From an uncultured Prevotella sp. (GTDB lineage Bacteria > Bacteroidota > Bacteroidia > Bacteroidales > Bacteroidaceae): DNA of 47,853 nucleotides. Below, in pieces: positions 32,918-41,192 of this stretch. The notes beneath the pieces are model-generated. The model had not been told where the DNA came from, searched no databases, and saw only the letters and a list, made by a program, of their open reading frames with translations. A program made the translations under genes and the position numbers. The first letter of the stretch is position 1, and each line of letters opens with the position of its first letter. Location: the NCBI GenBank assembly GCA_900539625.1, contig UQCW01000015.1, positions 1-47,853 on the forward strand, read 5' to 3'.

Positions 32918-33172
32918 TTAAGCGAGCTTGTTCACGTGAAGCATGAGGCTTGACTTGATGTTAGCTGCTTTGTTCTTGTGAATTGAATTATTCTTGGCGA
33001 GCTTGTCCAGCATCTTCTGCACCTTCGGCAGAAGTTCTACGGCAGCTGCTTTGTCGGTCGTAGCACGGAGCTTACGAACTGCGTTACGCATCGTTTTAGC
33101 GTAATATCTGTTATGCAGTCTGCGAGTCGCCGTCTGACGAATTCTTTTTACAGATGATTTGTGGTTTGCCAT
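32918..33172 (-). CDS. rpsT: 30S ribosomal protein S20
   Basis: An 84-residue, strongly basic protein with the family start MANHKSSVKRIRQTATRRLHN and the C-terminal pattern IHKNKAANIKSSLM. S20 binds 16S rRNA early in 30S assembly. The start lies 23 bp downstream of the tRNA-Glu 3' end on the same strand, with no promoter between, so tRNA and rpsT are probably cotranscribed and separated by tRNA processing. Confidence 0.97.
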   Translation of the reverse strand: MANHKSSVKRIRQTATRRLHNRYYAKTMRNAVRKLRATTDKAAAVELLPKVQKMLDKLAKNNSIHKNKAANIKSSLMLHVNKLA

Positions 33173-33194
33173 TTTCTATTTTTCTTTTTATTTG

Positions 33195-33266
33195 TAGTCC
33201 CTAGCGGAATCGAACCGCTCTTTAGAGAATGAAAATCTCTCGTCCTAACCGATAGACGAAGGGACC
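33195..33266 (-). tRNA. tRNA-Glu (anticodon TTC)
   Basis: On the minus strand a 72-nt cloverleaf: acceptor GGTCCCT with AGGGACT (one G-T pair), D-arm GTC...GAC with GGTTAG in the loop, anticodon stem AGAGA/TCTCT with loop TTTTCAT (anticodon TTC), and T-arm AGCGG-TTCGATT-CCGCT. CCA is not encoded. The promoter is at 33313-33344. Confidence 0.95.
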
Positions 33267-33312
33267 AAGCCTTGTTGCCATTTGGCATCCTCTCGGTGCC
33301 TGATTGCGAGTG

Positions 33313-33344
33313 CAAAATTAGGGCTTTCCTCTCAAACCACCAAA
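33313..33344 (-). promoter_or_regulatory. Promoter of tRNA-Glu and rpsT
   Basis: TTTG (33341-33344), a 20-bp spacer and TAATTTTG (33313-33320) on the minus strand, with transcription expected to begin about 40 bp before the tRNA. Confidence 0.8.
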
Positions 33345-33561
33345 TATTTCCAGTATTTTTTTCAGAAAAAATTTGTTTTTCTATGATTTTAAGAACCTAT
33401 CGGGGATTTTTGCTAACTTCGCATGGCGTACAACGGGCGATTCTGGGAATACCCGCCCAAAGAGCGCCAGAGATTTTTTCTGCCGTTTTCTGCCCCACCC
33501 TGCCTTCGGGCTGGGGGATTTTTTACGGACACCGATTTTTTCAACCAAAATTTTCCTTGCC

Positions 33562-34296
33562 ATGCTGACTGAATCACGGGCCATTGTGCTCCGCACCATC
33601 AAATACAACGACGAATCCTTCATCGCTGAGACGCTGACGGAGGGCCACGGCCGCGTTTCGTTTCTCGTGCGCATCTCGCGTTCGCCACGGGCAGCGGTGC
33701 GCCACACGCTTTTCCAGCCGCTGGCCCTGCTGACCATCTGTTGGAACCATCGCGAAGGCAATGCGCTGAAGCGTCCGAAATCGGTCGGGGTGTCGACGCC
33801 GCTGGTGTCAATCCCCTACGACCCGCGCAAAAGCGCCGTGGCGCTGTTTCTCTCGGAGTTTCTTCAGGCGGCGATAAAGGTGGAGGTTGCGAGCGAACTG
33901 CTCTTTCAATATATATATACGTCTGTTGAATGGTTTGACACGGCGCCGAAGGATTTTGCCAATTTCCATCTGGTGTTTCTCCTGCGCCTCGTGGGCTTCC
34001 TCGGTTTCGCCCCAAATCTTGAGAACTACCGCCCAGGCGATGGTTTCGACCTGGAGGCAGGCCGCTTCACGGCATACTCGCCGCTCAACAAACATTTTCT
34101 CTTGCCAGAGGATGCCGCCCGCCTACCCTTGCTGCGGCGCATGAATTTCGCAACGATGCACGTGTTTAAATTCTCGGGCAGTGAGCGCAGCCGCCTGCTG
34201 GGATACATCAACCTCTATTATCGGCTGCATCTGCCGTCGTTCCCAGAACTGAAGTCGCTAGCGGTGTTGCAGGATCTTTTTGATGCTTCGCGGTAG
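33562..34296 (+). CDS. recO: DNA repair protein RecO
   Basis: The start at 33562 (MLTESRAIVLRTIKYNDES) is the normal RecO N-terminus; the 63 upstream codons of the open frame look non-coding. The 244-residue protein has the N-terminal OB fold with LVRISRSPRAA and the helical C-terminal domain. RecO loads RecA with RecF/RecR on SSB-coated DNA. No Cys zinc motif is seen. A possible weak promoter box (TAACTTCG) lies at 33414. It is monocistronic and closed by a hairpin at 34318. Confidence 0.92.
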   Translation: MLTESRAIVLRTIKYNDESFIAETLTEGHGRVSFLVRISRSPRAAVRHTLFQPLALLTICWNHREGNALKRPKSVGVSTPLVSIPYDPRKSAVALFLSEFLQAAIKVEVASELLFQYIYTSVEWFDTAPKDFANFHLVFLLRLVGFLGFAPNLENYRPGDGFDLEAGRFTAYSPLNKHFLLPEDAARLPLLRRMNFATMHVFKFSGSERSRLLGYINLYYRLHLPSFPELKSLAVLQDLFDASR

Positions 34297-34317
34297 CAAG
34301 GGGGCTTGATATATATA

Positions 34318-34357
34318 ACGAGGGTGTTCCAACGTAGAAAGTTTGGAACACCCTCGT
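34318..34357 (+). terminator. Hairpin terminator after recO
   Basis: A perfect stem of 15 bp, arm ACGAGGGTGTTCCAA, with a short loop and modest T content after it. The arm contains AGGGTGTTC, like the MITE terminal repeat, so it may derive from two element ends brought together. Confidence 0.65.
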
Positions 34358-34369
34358 TGTATTGTATAA

Positions 34370-34654
34370 GTGAGTGGGCTAAATACAGAAAAATCAAGGT
34401 TGGTAAAGCGGCGACAGCTGCCCCTGAAAGGGGCTCATATTTAGGGTAGGGGCTTGCCCCTACCTCTTGGGGCCGATTTATGAACCTCGCCCCTGTAAGG
34501 GGCTCATATCTCGAATCTTATTGCGGGGCAAGCCCCGCCAACGATATGCGCCCCTTACAGGGGCAGAAGCGAGAATTGATGAGCTGCGGCGAGAGATAGG
34601 GGCAAGCCCCTATCCTGGAATATGAGCCCCTTTCAGGGGCATCAGTGCTGCGCC
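34370..34654 (-). repeat. A-core repeat (A4) with one flank
   Basis: The left flank, with AAATCAAGGTTGGTAAAG, is the outer part of an A element; the A-core spans 34420-34640 in reverse orientation. The right end stops at GCCCCTTTCAGGGGC, 14 bp before the dusB stop codon. The terminal inverted repeats themselves are not recognisable. Confidence 0.8.
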
Positions 34655-35701
34655 TCAGACTTCTGCCGAATGTTCGCGCAACGCCTCCGCCGCCCGTATC
34701 AGCGGACGTGTGCTCTCCATGATGTCAAAGAGTTCGCCAACGTGTTCGGCCCGTAGCATATTGATGCGCGTTTGCCGGAAATTGGGAAGGCCCTTGAAGA
34801 GCGACGTGGCGGCCAGATGGCGGCGCACATGGAGGATGCCGCGGTATTCGTCGATGCGGCTGACGCTTTCCTTGACCTGTGCCTTCAATACGTCGAGCTG
34901 CCAATCGGCCGACATGGGGGCATAGTCGCTGTCGATGACATGGTCCACGCCGTGTTCGCCCTGATGTAGCGCGTCATACATCTCCTTGAAAATCCAAGGA
35001 CGGCCGAAGGTGGCGCGGCCCACCATCACGGCATCTACGCCATAATCGTTGAAGGCCCGCACGGCATCGTCGGCCGAACAGATGTCGCCATTGCCGATGA
35101 TGGGGATGTGCATACGCGGGTTTTTCTTCACCTCGCCGATGAGGGTCCAGTCGGCTGTGCCGGTGTACATCTGTGCACGGGTGCGGCCGTGAATGGTGAG
35201 GGCCTGAATGCCGCAGTCTTGCAACTGCTCGGCGAGGCCGACGATGATTTTATGGTCGGCATCCCAGCCCAGGCGGGTCTTCACCGTCACTGGCACATCG
35301 ACGGCCTCGACCACCTGCCGCGTGATTTCGAGCATGAGGTCGGGGGTCTGCAACATACCAGCGCCAGCACCTTTTCCGGCCACGCGCTTCACGGGGCAGC
35401 CGAAATTGATGTCGAGGACATCGGGACGGGCGCGTTCCACCACGATCTGTGCGGCATCGCGCACGGCGACGGGGTCTTTGCCGTATATCTGGATGGCAAC
35501 GGGACGCTCTTCCTCGCAAACGGTGAGTTTGTCGAGACTGCGGTTGACCATGCGAACAAGGGCATCCGCAGCAACAAATTCTGAATAGACCATACTGGCA
35601 CCGCAGCGGCGACACAGCAGACGGAAACCGATGTCGGTCACGTCTTCCATGGGAGCAAGCACAACGGGGCGTTCGCCTAAATCTACATTTCCTATCTTCA
35701 T
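34655..35701 (-). CDS. dusB: tRNA-dihydrouridine synthase (DusB-type)
   Basis: A 348-residue FMN enzyme that reduces uridines in tRNA D-loops. LAPMEDVTDIGFR (residues 15-27) is the N-terminal FMN-binding signature. The catalytic Cys is C102 in DINFGCPVKRV. VKTRLGWD and LTIHGRTRAQMYTG follow, and VGRATFGRPWIF closes the barrel. It starts 5 bp after the CPBP gene stop, so the two are cotranscribed. Its 3' end runs directly into the A4 repeat. Confidence 0.94.
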   Translation of the reverse strand: MKIGNVDLGERPVVLAPMEDVTDIGFRLLCRRCGASMVYSEFVAADALVRMVNRSLDKLTVCEEERPVAIQIYGKDPVAVRDAAQIVVERARPDVLDINFGCPVKRVAGKGAGAGMLQTPDLMLEITRQVVEAVDVPVTVKTRLGWDADHKIIVGLAEQLQDCGIQALTIHGRTRAQMYTGTADWTLIGEVKKNPRMHIPIIGNGDICSADDAVRAFNDYGVDAVMVGRATFGRPWIFKEMYDALHQGEHGVDHVIDSDYAPMSADWQLDVLKAQVKESVSRIDEYRGILHVRRHLAATSLFKGLPNFRQTRINMLRAEHVGELFDIMESTRPLIRAAEALREHSAEV

Positions 35702-35705
35702 AAAC

Positions 35706-36611
35706 TTACTTTTTTACCGGTGCAAGATACATACCGATGAGCATCAAGGCGCCGATGACGACACACATCATGCCGACACCAACGGAGAGGGGTGTCGGCA
35801 GGTTTTCCATCGCGTCGTTGACCTGCGGGAGGAACATGAGGCCGACGGCCATACTGTTGTTGACGACATGAAGCACGGAGCACATGACGATGTTGCCAGT
35901 GCGGCAATAACACAGGCCGAGGGCGAGGCCGAGGATGAAGGCGGGAACGGCCTGCTGGAGGTTGCCATGAACGAGGGCGAAGCAGAGGGCACTGACAACG
36001 GTGGCCCACAACAGGGTGAGACCGCCCGACGTGGGGTCGTTCCTGCGGCGCGAATGTACCAACTGGCGGAGCACACCCTCGCGGAAGACGATTTCTTCAA
36101 ACACGGGACCGGCAACGGCCATGAGGAACAGGCAGATGCCACTGTCTTTCATGCCTTCAAAGATTTTTTGCATACCACGGTCGTCCATCCCGACGGGGGA
36201 GAGCATCAAACTGGTGCCAAGGGAGAGAACCACGAAGCCGACGAGGGCCATGCCCCACCCTACGGCACTGACGGGACGTCCCTTAACGATTTTGGCCTGC
36301 CATTTCTTCGGAGGGCAGAGGGTGGCGGCGAGGGTGGTGTCGCCAGGGGTCGCCGTCATCTGCGGTGCGTCGTCGAGACTGCTACGCCACGGGCATCGGC
36401 GGATGAGGCGCAACGCGAAGAGCAAAGACAAGACGAGGGCCATACTGACGAGCATGGAAACACCGAGACTGGTGGCCGACGGCATGGCCGCGACGTCTGC
36501 GGCTTCTGCGCCGGCACCGCTGCCATTGAGATGGGTCCACACTTGTGCCATAACGGCGGCAAGCACCTGATAGAGCAGGAATAATATAATCAATAATAAT
36601 GATTTCTTCAT
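35706..36611 (-). CDS. CPBP family intramembrane metalloprotease
   Basis: The start at 36611 (MKKSLLLIILFLLYQVL) is chosen because upstream codons derive from repeat sequence. The 301-residue protein has about eight hydrophobic segments and the Abi/CPBP motifs EEIVFREGVLRQ (EExxxR), FALVHGN (FxxxH) and HVVNNSM. Related proteins are glutamic-type intramembrane proteases (CAAX processing, bacteriocin self-immunity). The physiological substrate is unknown. It is first of a two-gene unit with dusB. Only 59 bp separate its start from the A5 repeat and no promoter is seen there. Confidence 0.88.
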   Translation of the reverse strand: MKKSLLLIILFLLYQVLAAVMAQVWTHLNGSGAGAEAADVAAMPSATSLGVSMLVSMALVLSLLFALRLIRRCPWRSSLDDAPQMTATPGDTTLAATLCPPKKWQAKIVKGRPVSAVGWGMALVGFVVLSLGTSLMLSPVGMDDRGMQKIFEGMKDSGICLFLMAVAGPVFEEIVFREGVLRQLVHSRRRNDPTSGGLTLLWATVVSALCFALVHGNLQQAVPAFILGLALGLCYCRTGNIVMCSVLHVVNNSMAVGLMFLPQVNDAMENLPTPLSVGVGMMCVVIGALMLIGMYLAPVKK

Positions 36612-36670
36612 GTGGGTGGAAGGGTTGGTTGTTATGTGTGTATATATGAGAGAGGGGGCGGGGTGCCAGC

Positions 36671-36892
36671 GCCCCTGAAGGGGGCACATATTCCAGGGTA
36701 GGGGCTTGCCCCTACCTCTTGGGGCCGATTTATGAACCTCGCCCCTGTAAGGGGCTCATATCTCGAATCTTATTGCGGGGCAAGCCCCGCCAACGATATG
36801 CGCCCCTTACAGGGGCAGCAGCGAGAATCGATGAACTGCGGCGGGAGATAGGGGCAAGCCCCTATCCTGGAATATGAGCCCCTTTCAGGGGC
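36671..36892 (-). repeat. A-core repeat (A5)
   Basis: Complete reverse-oriented A-core with all four hairpin types, followed by the linker AATCCCCACGCCCAAGCGGC and then the E1 module. Read on the minus strand this is the composite E-linker-A also seen at 42.6 kb. Confidence 0.85.
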
Positions 36893-36916
36893 AATCCCCA
36901 CGCCCAAGCGGCCCGG

Positions 36917-37020
36917 CAATTCGTTAATTCGTGTAATTCGTTGTTACGCCGTCTGAGGCCATTATTATATTTCGTTGTTTTTCGCCCCAATCACGCCCCA
37001 CGAAATTCGTCAATTCGCTA
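36917..37020 (-). repeat. E-module (E1) abutting the ribF stop codon
   Basis: AATTCGTTAATTCGTGTAAT, then GTTACGCCGTCTGAGGCC, followed by a second AATTCG-rich piece ending ATTCGTCAATTCGCTA. The ribF stop codon (37021-37023) comes immediately after. Read from ribF, the stop is followed by TAGCGAATTGACGAATTTCG, nearly the same as after argB. Confidence 0.75.
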
Positions 37021-37971
37021 TCACCCCCGCCCCAGCATCCGACAAACCCGCGCCGCATCCTCCGCCAACTGTCGCTTCAGCGCATCGAGCGATGGGAAGC
37101 GCTGTTCGTCGCGCACACGATGGAGGAAACGGAGGGTCAGCGTCTCGCCATAGAGGTTGCCAGAGAAGCCGAAGAGATGCGCTTCGATGGTGCTCTCCGC
37201 ACCGTTGTCGAGCGTCGGGCGAAATCCGATGTTGAGCATCGCGGGATAGGTCTTCCCGTCATACACGGCCTCAACGGCATAAACGCCACGTCCCGGCACG
37301 AGTTTCAAGACGTTTTCGGGCCGCAGGTTGGCCGTTGGGTATCCCAAGTCGCGCCCCACGTGGTGGCCGTCGACCACTGTCCCCGCCAGTTCGTAGGCAT
37401 AGCCCAGACAGCGGTTGGCACGGTCGACGTCGCCCCCCTGCAAGAGGCGGCGTATGGCGGAAGAGCTCACCGTGAGGTCCGCCGTCTGGAAGGCTTCGGC
37501 CTGCACCACCTCGATGCCCACTTCGCGCCCGATGGCCTGATAGTCGGCCAACGAAAGATGGCGCTCGTGGCCGAAGCGGTGGTCATAGCCCATCACGAGT
37601 TTCTCCACGCCATAGCGTTCGTGGAGAAAAAGGCGCATGAAGTCGCGTGCCGAAAGCTGCGCCATCTGCACCGTGAAATCGAGCATCACGCAGGCGTCGA
37701 TGCCACTCTCCGCCAGATGGCAGTATTTCTCTTCGGGCGTGTTGAGCAACACGGGACAATAGTCGGTCTGCAACACCTGGCGCGGATGGCGCTCGAAGGT
37801 GACGGCCATGCCCGCCATGCTGTTTTCACGCGCCAGCCGCTCCACCTGCGAGAGGAGATAGCGGTGGCCGGTGTGGACACCGTCGAAGAAACCGATGGTG
37901 GCCACACGTCGAGAGGCAGCACCAATGGGGGTGAAAGCCTCACAGTTGTTTAAGATATATGCCGCTCCCAT
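37021..37971 (-). CDS. ribF: Bifunctional riboflavin kinase / FAD synthetase
   Basis: A 316-residue enzyme converting riboflavin to FMN and then FAD. The N-terminal FAD synthetase (nucleotidyltransferase) has the HxGH-type motif in GFFDGVHTGHRYLL (27-40) and SSSAIRRLL. The C-terminal flavokinase domain begins near GRDLGYPTANL (about 207-217) and has GFRPT with the expected spacing. It is the last gene of the operon U32-HAD-ribF, 3 bp after the HAD gene. The stop codon abuts an E-module. Confidence 0.95.
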   Translation of the reverse strand: MGAAYILNNCEAFTPIGAASRRVATIGFFDGVHTGHRYLLSQVERLARENSMAGMAVTFERHPRQVLQTDYCPVLLNTPEEKYCHLAESGIDACVMLDFTVQMAQLSARDFMRLFLHERYGVEKLVMGYDHRFGHERHLSLADYQAIGREVGIEVVQAEAFQTADLTVSSSAIRRLLQGGDVDRANRCLGYAYELAGTVVDGHHVGRDLGYPTANLRPENVLKLVPGRGVYAVEAVYDGKTYPAMLNIGFRPTLDNGAESTIEAHLFGFSGNLYGETLTLRFLHRVRDEQRFPSLDALKRQLAEDAARVCRMLGRG

Positions 37972-37974
37972 GCG

Positions 37975-38604
37975 TCACTCCGCTTCAGGAATATATTCGC
38001 CGTCGGCGGTAAAGAACGAGAGCCACGCACTGTTGGCAGGCGCCACGCGGGCCTGCAGCCCCATCTTGCGTGCGGCGTCGCAGTTGACGTCGGAATCGTC
38101 GAAGAAGAGGATGTCGGAAGGCTCGCAGCCGATGCCGTCGATAACGGCCTGGTAGATTTCCTCCGAGGGTTTCTCCGCCCCGATTTCAAAGGAGAGAAAC
38201 TTCTTGCGGAAGAAGTCGTCAACGGTGTGTCCCTGGAAGTTGAAATAGTCCTCCTCCGCCATCTTCCAGTGGATGGTGTTGGTGTTGCTCAGGAGATAAA
38301 CGGGATAATGCCGTGCGATTTTCAGCAGCATCTCAAGGCGTTCCGCTGGCACACCCGTGAGATAATCCTTCCAGGCGTTGCAGATATCAGTGTCGGAGAG
38401 ACTTTCGTTGCCTGCCGCCTCACGTATCTTGTCGCAGAAGCCCTCAACGGAGATGGCGCCGCGCTCCAGTTCCGAGAAGAAACCGGCCTGGGCATAGGTG
38501 CCGAGATAAGGGCGGATATCGAAGCCGAGGGCTTCGAATGCGCGGATGCAGCGTTGCTTGTCGAGGTCGACCAAGACGCCGCCGTAGTCAAATAACAGGT
38601 TCAT
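37975..38604 (-). CDS. HAD-superfamily phosphatase (YihX-like, subfamily IA)
   Basis: A 209-residue cytoplasmic hydrolase. Motif I is FDYGGVLVDLD: the nucleophile Asp is present, and Gly replaces the usual second Asp, as in E. coli YihX (DLGN). Motif II is LLSNTN, the motif III Lys lies in GAEKPSEEIY, and motif IV is DILFFDDSDVNCDAA. YihX dephosphorylates glucose-1-phosphate. The flanking ribF suggests a possible link to flavin phosphate turnover, which is only an inference. It sits 8 bp after the U32 gene. Confidence 0.85.
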   Translation of the reverse strand: MNLLFDYGGVLVDLDKQRCIRAFEALGFDIRPYLGTYAQAGFFSELERGAISVEGFCDKIREAAGNESLSDTDICNAWKDYLTGVPAERLEMLLKIARHYPVYLLSNTNTIHWKMAEEDYFNFQGHTVDDFFRKKFLSFEIGAEKPSEEIYQAVIDGIGCEPSDILFFDDSDVNCDAARKMGLQARVAPANSAWLSFFTADGEYIPEAE

Positions 38605-38612
38605 ATTAAGAA

Positions 38613-39857
38613 TTAAAAATCGTCTGTTGCCACCAGTTTATAGAGTTTGTCGGAAGGGCGTATTTTCTCTGGCACGGCGACCGAGACGGCCCATCCTTTC
38701 TTGCCCACCTCAACAGGGCCGTTGTCATAGTGAATCTCGTCGGCCGTCAGATAGATGACGCCCGTTGTCGGCCCAATCACGACGAGCTTGTCGCCACGGT
38801 GGATTTCTCCGGCTTCGAGATAGAACTCGCCCACGCCGAGGCGTGAGAAATATTTCGTTCCCTTGCCAACATACACCTTTTTCTCTGTGGCCGACGACCC
38901 GTATTTGGCGCTCCATTCGCCGAGGCGTTGTCCGAGGTAGTAGCCGTCCCAGAAACCGCGGTTGAAAACGGTTTTCAGGCGTGTGTTCCAGTCCTCCACC
39001 TTTTCTTCGGTGAACTCGCCGCGCTCAACGGCTTCGATGGCTTCCTTGTAGCAGCGCACAACGGTGTAGACGTATTCTGCAGAGCGTGCGCGTCCTTCAA
39101 TTTTGAACACACGCACGCCGGCTTTCATCATGCGGTCGATGAATCCGATGGTCTTGAGGTCCTTCGGACTCATGATATATTTGTTGTCGACATCGAGTTC
39201 CACGCCCGTCTCGCGGTCGCGCACGGTGTAGCTACGTCGGCACACCTGCATACATTCGCCACGATTGGCGGAGCGTCCGAGGTTGTCGAGCGAGAGGTAA
39301 CACTTACCGCTGACGGCCATGCAGAGGGCGCCGTGGCAGAACATCTCGATGCGCACATGTTCTCCCGAAGGGCCGCAGATGTTCTGCTCCTCGATGGCCT
39401 GGTGGATATGGGCCACCTGCCGCAGGTTGAGCTCGCGGGCGAGGACAACGACGTCGGCAAACTGGGCATAGAACTTCAGGGCCTCAACGTTGGAGATGTT
39501 GAGCTGCGTGGAGAGATGGACTTCCTGACCGATCTCGCGGCAATAGACGAGGACGGCGACGTCGGCAGCGATGACGGCGGAGATGCCGGCATCGTGGGCG
39601 GCATCGCAGATGCGGTGCATGAGTTCGATGTCTTCGTCGTAGATGATGGTGTTGACCGTCAGATAACTCTTGACGCCGTGTTCGCTACACATGGCGGCGA
39701 TTTCTCTCAGGTCGTCAATGGTGAAACGATTGGCAGAATGTGCCCGCATATTGAGGGCTTCGATGCCGAAATAGATGGAGTCGGCGCCAGCTTTTAAGGC
39801 GGCGGCCAGCGACTCGCGTGAGCCCACAGGGGCCATTATCTCATAATTGTTTGTCAT
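38613..39857 (-). CDS. U32 family peptidase-like protein (tRNA hydroxylation type)
   Basis: A 414-residue protein. The N-terminal TIM barrel starts EIMAPVGSRESLAAALKAGADSIYFG. The U32 Cys cluster occurs as CHGALCMAVSGKCYLS and NRGECMQVCRR at about 175-210. A C-terminal beta domain follows (VGEFYLEAGEIHRGDKLVVIG). Although called collagenase-like peptidases, E. coli relatives (TrhP, RlhA) take part in RNA hydroxylation at the ribosome or tRNA, and I prefer that role. It is first of a three-gene operon. Its start is 50 bp from the A6 repeat and no promoter box is visible in between. Confidence 0.88.
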   Translation of the reverse strand: MTNNYEIMAPVGSRESLAAALKAGADSIYFGIEALNMRAHSANRFTIDDLREIAAMCSEHGVKSYLTVNTIIYDEDIELMHRICDAAHDAGISAVIAADVAVLVYCREIGQEVHLSTQLNISNVEALKFYAQFADVVVLARELNLRQVAHIHQAIEEQNICGPSGEHVRIEMFCHGALCMAVSGKCYLSLDNLGRSANRGECMQVCRRSYTVRDRETGVELDVDNKYIMSPKDLKTIGFIDRMMKAGVRVFKIEGRARSAEYVYTVVRCYKEAIEAVERGEFTEEKVEDWNTRLKTVFNRGFWDGYYLGQRLGEWSAKYGSSATEKKVYVGKGTKYFSRLGVGEFYLEAGEIHRGDKLVVIGPTTGVIYLTADEIHYDNGPVEVGKKGWAVSVAVPEKIRPSDKLYKLVATDDF

Positions 39858-39906
39858 ATCGTTTGATGGTTGAAAAAGGGGGGAGGCGATTCGGGTGCGG
39901 GGCGCT

Positions 39907-40128
39907 GCCCCTGAAAGGGGCTCATATTCCAGGATAGGGGCTTGCCCCTATCTCCCGCCACAGCTCATCAATTCTCGCTGCTGCCCCTGTAAGGGGCGCA
40001 TATCGTGGGCGGGGCTTGCCCCGCAACAAGATTCGAGATATGAGCCCCTTACAGGGGCGAGGTTCATAAATCGGATCCAAGAGGTAGGGGCAAGCCCCTA
40101 CCCTGGAATATGTGCCCCCTTCAGGGGC
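39907..40128 (+). repeat. A-core repeat (A6)
   Basis: Complete A-core in forward orientation, nearly identical to A7 408 bp further on. Both have the same unusual details (GATCC in the spacer, CTGGAATATGTGCCCCC), so they arose by recent duplication. The upstream GATTCGGGTGCGGGG matches the linker before A7. Confidence 0.88.
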
Positions 40129-40188
40129 GCTGGCGCCGCATTGTCCGAAATATGGTTCAGGCAGAGGCGCTGGCGCTGGCGCCGGCAG
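40119..40188 (+). repeat. T repeat (first copy) and GGCGCTGGCGCC tract
   Basis: TTCAGGGGCGCTGGCGCC, then GCATTGTCCG, then AATATGGTTCAGGC, with a palindrome GGCGC-TG-GCGCC. Short GGCGCTGGCGCTGGCGCC iterations follow. The same unit recurs at 40528, 40588 and 40631 next to the Y1 transposase. Confidence 0.7.
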
Positions 40189-40290
40189 GTTCGAATTAAT
40201 CGAATTATTGCAACGGGGTTGTGGGGCTGCGCCGCAATTCAATGTTGGCCTCAGACGGCGTAACAACGAATTTAACGAATTAACGAATTG
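40189..40290 (+). repeat. E-module (E2)
   Basis: Begins TTCGAATTAATCGAATTATT, contains GGGGCTGCGCCGCA and GGCCTCAGACGGCGTAACAA, and ends with three spaced AACGAATT motifs. It is followed by a linker of about 24 bp and A7. Copies E4 and E6 have the same order before A9 and A10. Confidence 0.8.
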
Positions 40291-40314
40291 CTGCGCAGCT
40301 CGGGTGCGGGGATT

Positions 40315-40535
40315 GCCCCTGAAAGGGGCTCATATTTAGGATAGGGGCTTGCCCCTATCTCCCGCCACAGCTCATCAATTCTCGCTGCTGCCCCTGTAAG
40401 GGGCGCATATCGTGGGCGGGGCTTGCCCCGCAACAAGATTCGAGATATGAGCCCCTTACAGGGGCGAGGTTCATAAATCGGATCCAAGAGGTAGGGGCAA
40501 GCCCCTACCCTGGAATATGTGCCCCCTTCAGGGGC
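40315..40535 (+). repeat. A-core repeat (A7)
   Basis: Second near-identical copy of A6; the main difference is TTTAGGATAG in place of TTCCAGGATAG in the first spacer. It leads directly into the T repeats downstream of the transposase gene. Confidence 0.88.
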
Positions 40536-40660
40536 GCTGGCGCCGCATTGTCCGCAATATGGTTCAGGCAAATTTGCGACATCCGACTTCAGGGGCGCTG
40601 GCGCCGCATTATTCGCAATATGGTTCAGGCAGGGGCGCTGACGCCGCATAGTTTTATTGC
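40528..40660 (+). repeat. Tandem T repeats (REP-like) at the 3' side of the Y1 transposase
   Basis: Three units at 40528, 40588 and 40631 (last partial). Each holds AGGGGCGCTGGCGCCGCAT with a GGCGC-TG-GCGCC stem, followed in two by CGCAATATGGTTCAGGC. They end 8 bp before the transposase stop codon. Small GC-rich hairpins beside a Y1 transposase resemble the REP/RAYT arrangement of other bacteria. Confidence 0.65.
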
Positions 40661-40667
40661 GGGGGCA

Positions 40668-41120
40668 TCAATTCCATACATATTTTTCATCTATATCAAT
40701 ATTGTATAGATGGCATAGCCGTCGAAACTCATCTTTAAATGTTACGGTTTTGTGGTGTTCCTCCTGTTTGTCGATATAGTTAGATACGGCATTTATATGG
40801 CTTTGGCTTATGCTGAACGCTCCAAATCCGTCTTGCCATGCAAAATTATTAAGCAAACCATTTTTGTTGTTTATCCATCGTGCAGAGCTGGATTTCACTT
40901 TCCGTACAATATCCGATAGCGCAACGGTACGTCCCATCAACATTAGGATGTGAACATGGTTGGCAGTACCTCCAACGCGTATTGCCACACAATTGTTTTC
41001 ATTTAATATCTCAGCTATATAGGCATGAACTTTCGCCAAATGTGTTTTTGGCAAAGTTTCCGTTCTGCCTTTGGAGGAGAAAACAAGATTAACGTACAGT
41101 TTCGATAATGATTGAGCCAT
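40668..41120 (-). CDS. IS200-like Y1 (HUH) transposase, possible REP-associated
   Basis: A 150-residue single-domain Y1 transposase. The HUH metal motif is H55-V56-H57 in GGTANHVHILM. The catalytic Tyr is Y115 in VSNYIDKQEEHH, and FAWQDGFGAFSISQS and YVWN are family blocks, so it looks intact. Such enzymes cut and rejoin single-stranded DNA at hairpins without target duplication. It is embedded in the densest repeat cluster: T repeats and A7 at its 3' side, A8 and E3 at its 5' side. Base composition is lower in GC than the repeats around it. It could be a small IS200-type element or a domesticated RAYT acting on T or A hairpins; which is not decided by sequence alone. Confidence 0.9.
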   Translation of the reverse strand: MAQSLSKLYVNLVFSSKGRTETLPKTHLAKVHAYIAEILNENNCVAIRVGGTANHVHILMLMGRTVALSDIVRKVKSSSARWINNKNGLLNNFAWQDGFGAFSISQSHINAVSNYIDKQEEHHKTVTFKDEFRRLCHLYNIDIDEKYVWN

Positions 41121-41192
41121 TCTATTTTTTTAATGGTAAATAATTAGCCATTTTTTAATGGTGTGCAAATGTATAGAAGAGAGGCGCACGCT

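Noticed and set aside
33373..33561. N-terminal extension of RecO
   Set aside because: Residues are unlike RecO and the family's normal start lies at 33562.
39900..40660. A possible CRISPR array
   Set aside because: Repeats are of unequal length, internally palindromic and irregularly spaced, spacers are themselves repeats, and no cas genes are present.
40668..41120. The Y1 transposase as the direct mover of the TIR-bounded A and B elements
   Set aside because: Y1 enzymes do not make target duplications or use terminal inverted repeats, whereas A3 and B3 have both; the Y1 enzyme is linked only to the T/E/A cluster by position.
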